Origin: CAJXZP01 sp041563475
Lineage (GTDB): Bacteria; Bacteroidota; Bacteroidia; Flavobacteriales_G; Salibacteraceae
Direction of reading: 5' to 3'
NCBI GenBank assembly: GCA_041563475.1
Contig: JBFFMY010000082.1
Location: forward strand, 1-8,613
Length of the DNA: 8,613 nucleotides
In this document: piece after piece, positions 6,094-8,613 of the stretch
Numbering within the stretch: the first letter of the stretch is position 1
Layout of the letters: the number at the start of each line of letters is the position of its first letter
The notes under the pieces: generated by a model
What the model saw: the letters and a program-made list of their open reading frames with translations, nothing else
What the model was told of the DNA's origin: nothing
Databases searched by the model: none
Position numbers and translations under genes: made by a program

Positions 6094-7176
6094 ATGTATC
6101 TCAGGCAAATATCTATTGTTAATTTTAAAAATCACCTGGAAGGTAAGTATGATTTTTCTAGTGATATCAACTGTTTCACAGGAAATAATGGTGTTGGAAA
6201 AACAAATGTTCTAGATGCAATTTATTATTTATCGTTTTCCAAAAGTTTTTTTAATTCGATTGATTCTCAGAATATTAATTTTAATCAAGATTTCTTTATA
6301 ATTCAAGGAGAGTATTCCTTTGGTGACCAAAGCGAAAAAATCAGTATTGGTCTAAAAAAGGGGAAAAAGAAAACAGTTAAAAGAAATAATAAAACGTATA
6401 AACGTTTATCTGATCACATTGGGTTGTTCCCGCTTGTAATGGTTTCTCCGGCTGACGTTAATCTAATCACCGATGGAAGTGAAGCAAGACGAAAATTTAT
6501 TGATGGCGTTATTTCCCAATTCGATAGTGTTTATTTAGAAAACCTTTTAAATTATAACAAGGCTCTCATCCAAAGAAATGCGTTGTTAAAACAATTCTCT
6601 GATAACCAGTATTTTGATTCTGATTCATTAGATATTTGGAATGAAAAACTAGCACAATATGCCATGCCGGTGCATCAAAAAAGAAAGGCGTTTCTAAATG
6701 ATTTCATTCCTATTTTTCAAAAATATTATGCGATTGTTTCTGGGGGTAAAGAAATTGTGGGCCTAACCTATACATCTCATTTAGGTGAGAATCATTTTTT
6801 GGACTTATTGCATGAGAATCTTTCATCGGATTTACGCTCACAACATACCAAGGTAGGCGTTCATAAAGATGATTTAGAATTTTTGATATCTGAGAATAGT
6901 GTTAAGAAATATGGCTCGCAAGGCCAGCAAAAAACGTATGTTTTGGCACTTAAACTAGCACAATTTGAAATAATAAAGAGTGCCAAAAATATGAAACCAA
7001 TTTTGTTATTGGATGATATTTTTGATAAACTAGATAATCTACGTGTAAAAGCGTTAATGGAACTCGTTAGTGAACATAATTTCGGACAAATATTTATTTC
7101 GGACACAAGCTCACAAAGAGTTTTAGAGCAATTTGAAGATATTGATATTACGCCTAAAATATTTGAAATAGAGTAG
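6094..7176 (+). CDS. recF: DNA replication and repair protein RecF
   Basis: RecF is an SMC-like ATPase that binds gapped DNA and, with RecO and RecR, loads RecA at single-strand gaps and stalled forks. From the ATG the protein has 360 residues, normal for the family. It opens with the expected YLRQISIVNFKNH strand. The Walker A is GNNGVGKT (about 30-37), followed by the typical NVLDAIYYLSFSKSFF. The ABC signature is YGSQGQQK (about 273-280), the Walker B ILLLDDIFDKLD (about 303-314), and the final strand FGQIFISDTS. VGVHKDDLEF (about 254-263) matches the conserved RecF segment before the signature. All ATPase motifs are intact. I chose the ATG at 6094 rather than the in-frame TTG at 6088: it yields the standard RecF N-terminus and lies at a sensible distance from the -7 box. 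The DUF721 gene follows 19 nt after the stop, forming a probable operon. dnaA, dnaN and gyrB are not beside it, unlike in many other phyla. Confidence 0.97.
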   Translation: MYLRQISIVNFKNHLEGKYDFSSDINCFTGNNGVGKTNVLDAIYYLSFSKSFFNSIDSQNINFNQDFFIIQGEYSFGDQSEKISIGLKKGKKKTVKRNNKTYKRLSDHIGLFPLVMVSPADVNLITDGSEARRKFIDGVISQFDSVYLENLLNYNKALIQRNALLKQFSDNQYFDSDSLDIWNEKLAQYAMPVHQKRKAFLNDFIPIFQKYYAIVSGGKEIVGLTYTSHLGENHFLDLLHENLSSDLRSQHTKVGVHKDDLEFLISENSVKKYGSQGQQKTYVLALKLAQFEIIKSAKNMKPILLLDDIFDKLDNLRVKALMELVSEHNFGQIFISDTSSQRVLEQFEDIDITPKIFEIE

Positions 7177-7195
7177 GTATAAATTTAAAAAGTTA

Positions 7196-7486
7196 GTGAA
7201 AGATTATAATCAAAATTCATTAGGCGATGCCATTAAGCAAATGCTTAAAAGTTACAACCTTGAAAAAAAGGTTACAACTACAGAATTGTACCAGTCGTGG
7301 GAAACTATAATGGGTCCTTCTATTAATAAACACACTCAAAAAATTGAGCTTCGCGATAAAGTACTTCTTATAAGGCTTGACTCCTCCGCTTTGCGACATG
7401 AATTAGGTTTTGCAAAAGCCAAAATAGTAGAAAAGATAAACGAACACGTGGGCTATAAATTTATTGAAGATGTTTTGTTGATGTAA
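7196..7486 (+). CDS. DUF721 (DciA-like) protein
   Basis: This small 96-aa protein matches the DUF721 pattern: a basic helical lead (1-25), then W35-x-x-I-M-G40, a KHTQKIEL strand with H46-T47, a VLLIRL strand, the S-S-A-L-R-H-E-L helix (63-70) and a terminal INEHVGYKFIEDV. DUF721 includes DciA, which helps load the replicative helicase DnaB in bacteria without DnaC/DnaI. The Bacteroidota form is shorter and its role is inferred from the family. The start is GTG at 7196: no in-frame ATG exists upstream past the recF end, and the next Met (residue 16) would remove part of the first helix. It lies 19 nt after recF, almost surely in the same transcript, and a strong terminator follows. The recF-DUF721 adjacency also occurs in Actinobacteria, where DciA has been studied, which supports a replication role. 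Confidence 0.9.
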   Translation: MKDYNQNSLGDAIKQMLKSYNLEKKVTTTELYQSWETIMGPSINKHTQKIELRDKVLLIRLDSSALRHELGFAKAKIVEKINEHVGYKFIEDVLLM

Positions 7487-7520
7487 AGTATGGGATTAAT
7501 TCTAGTAATTATAATGCATA

Positions 7521-7550
7521 AAAAAGACCGAACAATTGTTCGGTCTTTTT
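7521..7550. terminator. Bidirectional terminator, perfect palindrome
   Basis: These 30 bases form a perfect palindrome: a 15-base arm starting AAAAAGACCG and its exact reverse complement, with the centre at CAATTG. In RNA it folds into a long stem with a tetraloop-sized turn and ends in U5 on either strand. It lies 34 nt after the DUF721 stop and 24 nt after the lipoprotein stop on the other strand, so it can end both convergent transcripts. Confidence 0.88.
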
Positions 7551-7574
7551 AAAGATGTTATGGGTTAATTGCTA

Positions 7575-7814
7575 TTAACAACCTTCAGTAACTTCTGCGT
7601 CTCCACATTTACCTTCACCACATTTCATTTCTCCTTCAGCTGAATCAGCTACCATTTCTACTGCTTCTTCAACAGCTGGCTCTTCAACAACAACAACTTC
7701 TTCTACAACAACTTCTTCAGCTGGAGCTTCTTCGCCACCTCCACAAGAGGTTAAGGTTACTGTACCTGCAAAGAAAAAAGCTACAGCAGCCATTGATAGT
7801 AATGTCTTTTTCAT
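7575..7814 (-). CDS. Small acidic lipoprotein with ExKCG repeats
   Basis: This 79-aa protein has a lipoprotein signal peptide: K2-K3, a hydrophobic core at 4-20, and the lipobox L21-T-S-C24. The mature form would be lipid-anchored at C24 and begins CGGG. Residues 28-57 are a low-complexity run of Glu, Val, Ala and Pro (EEVVV, VVEEP units), probably an extended acidic stalk. The C-terminus holds two tandem E-x-K-C-G units, EMKCG (62-66) and EGKCG (67-71), then a final Cys79. This resembles the core of HvfA/bufferin-type peptides, whose cysteines are modified by MNIO (DUF692) enzymes to bind copper; here only two units are present and no DUF692 gene is in view. Without modification it could still bind metal through its three cysteines. 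The gene appears single, with a terminator after it and 108 nt before it. CAAATAAC (7850-7857, + strand) gives only a poor -7 match on its own strand. Gene and lipoprotein calls are sure; the function is a hypothesis. Confidence 0.85.
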   Translation of the reverse strand: MKKTLLSMAAVAFFFAGTVTLTSCGGGEEAPAEEVVVEEVVVVEEPAVEEAVEMVADSAEGEMKCGEGKCGDAEVTEGC

Positions 7815-7922
7815 AATTAGTTGGATTTAATATTTATTTTATAATAGCGCAAATAACCAATATTTTAGTAAATAAAAAAAATAAAACCACAATAATTAAA
7901 CAAACTGAATTGTTAATAACAT

Positions 7923-8613
7923 TTAGTTGGGTTTGATTATCGCTAACCAAAGAATTTCTACTGGGTGAAATGCCCTAGTATTTGTTCCATCTTTAATTTG
8001 CTGACGACAACTAGTGCCTGGTGCACAGGTAGTTATTTCGTGATTTTGATTTTTAATAGCTGGGAAAAGAACTAGCTCGCCAATTTTCATGGATAAATCA
8101 TAATTCTCATATCCAAAAGACCCTGCCATTCCACAACAACCAGAAGGAATAACTTTTATCGTGTAATTTCTTGGAAGTGTCAACATTTTCTTTGTAAAGG
8201 ATACCGAAGACAAAGCTTTTTGGTGGCAATGTCCGTGAATGGAAATTTCTTTAAAATCATCCACAAATAAATCAGATGAAATATTCCCTTTGTCCATTTC
8301 TTGACAAATAAATTCATCAATTAGAAAACACTGGTTTTTAACGAAAAGTGCATCTTCACGCTGACTCTTGTTAACCAAATTAGGATATTCATCTCGAAAT
8401 ATTAAAAGGGTAGAGGGTTCAATTCCAATAAGGGGTAATTCATTCGATAATATAGATTTAAAAATGGAAATATTTTCATTTGCCACTTCCTTCGCATAAT
8501 CTAAAAAGCCTTTTGAAATAGCCGTGCGACCGCTTTCTTTATGATCAATGATAGAAGCGTCATATCCCAATACCCATAAAAGCCTTAGAGCCGTTTTACC
8601 TTGTTTAACGTCC
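7923..8613 (-). CDS. FAD/Fe-S oxidoreductase, C-terminal part (partial)
   Basis: The frame is open to the window edge, so the N-terminal part is missing; about 230 residues are visible. They match the C-terminal cysteine-rich (CCG) region of large FAD-linked oxidases fused to an Fe-S module (D-lactate dehydrogenase/glycolate oxidase-like, COG0277 plus COG0247, usually near 950-1000 aa). In order they show ALRLLWVLGYDASIID, HKESGRTAISKGFLDYAK, LIGIEPSTLLIFRDEYPNLV, HGHCHQKAL, SGCCGMAGSFGYE, and CAPGTSCRQQI near the end. The CCG domain would bind an Fe-S cluster or hetero-disulfide-like centre that passes electrons from the FAD part. The likely substrate is a 2-hydroxy acid, but the FAD domain that would decide this is outside the window. 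The ATG-like start sometimes inferred at 8570 is in fact an internal TTG (Leu). All signature cysteines visible are intact. The downstream gap to the lipoprotein (108 nt) shows no clear terminator. Confidence 0.9.
   Translation of the reverse strand, partial: DVKQGKTALRLLWVLGYDASIIDHKESGRTAISKGFLDYAKEVANENISIFKSILSNELPLIGIEPSTLLIFRDEYPNLVNKSQREDALFVKNQCFLIDEFICQEMDKGNISSDLFVDDFKEISIHGHCHQKALSSVSFTKKMLTLPRNYTIKVIPSGCCGMAGSFGYENYDLSMKIGELVLFPAIKNQNHEITTCAPGTSCRQQIKDGTNTRAFHPVEILWLAIIKPN

Noticed and set aside
6023..6214. Plus-strand open frame across the recF promoter and start
   Set aside because: It overlaps the well-supported recF N-terminus in another frame and has no domain or promoter of its own.
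6861..7106. Minus-strand open frame inside recF
   Set aside because: It is antisense to the signature and Walker B part of RecF; its serine- and cysteine-rich content is what the reverse frame of this region gives.
7521..7550. The palindrome as an operator or a site for a dimeric regulator
   Set aside because: Its place between two convergent gene ends and the T runs on both sides fit a terminator better; no promoter is nearby.
8568..8570. Start codon of the right-edge oxidoreductase at 8570
   Set aside because: The codon is TTG inside an open frame that continues to the window edge and matches the family (ALRLLWVLGYD), so the gene is cut by the window, not started there.
1..8613. CRISPR array, insertion sequence or phage module
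   Set aside because: No regularly spaced repeats, transposase motif, terminal inverted repeats or phage structural genes were seen on either strand.

Overview
The window looks like chromosomal DNA from a Bacteroidota bacterium, most likely of the Flavobacteriales. The DNA is AT-rich. No gene start has a Shine-Dalgarno sequence; leaders are A/T-rich instead. Several upstream regions carry the Bacteroidota -7 box TAnnTTTG. The gene content also fits: a GWxTD-domain secreted protein, recF followed by a DUF721 (DciA-like) gene, a TPR protein with one membrane anchor, and a remnant of a Bacteroidota-type RHS protein. The genus cannot be told from the sequence.

Layout. Positions 2-151 hold a decayed RHS-repeat core fragment (+). 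It is followed, all on the minus strand, by a terminator (236-268), tRNA-Ser(UGA) (272-359) and a short-chain dehydrogenase (424-1125). A divergent promoter region leads into a plus-strand pair: a secreted GWxTD-domain protein (1230-2705) and a family 2 glycosyltransferase with a TTG start (2765-3817). The glycosyltransferase meets a minus-strand MATE transporter (3819-5171) end to end, with one base between the stop codons. Next come a terminator (5243-5270) and a membrane-anchored TPR protein (5294-5977, -). The TPR gene is divergent from recF (6094-7176, +), which is followed by the DUF721 gene (7196-7486, +). A perfect 30-bp palindrome (7521-7550) serves as a two-way terminator facing a small acidic lipoprotein (7575-7814, -). 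The right edge cuts through a FAD/Fe-S oxidoreductase of which only the C-terminal cysteine-rich part is visible (7923-8613, -).

How the genes work together. The window is mostly a set of short, independent housekeeping units. recF (recombinational repair and fork restart) and the DUF721/DciA-like gene (replicative helicase loading) form the clearest functional pair. The GWxTD protein and the glycosyltransferase probably share a transcript and act on the cell envelope. The MATE pump, TPR protein and oxidoreductase stand alone as far as can be seen.

Best leads. The most unusual item is the 79-aa lipoprotein, whose C-terminus carries two tandem E-x-K-C-G units. These resemble the metal-binding core of HvfA/bufferin-type peptides, which MNIO (DUF692) enzymes modify. 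Next are the RHS remnant beside the tRNA-Ser 3' end, and a hairpin in the recF leader that abuts its start codon. I found no complete new multi-gene system, no CRISPR array and no insertion sequence.
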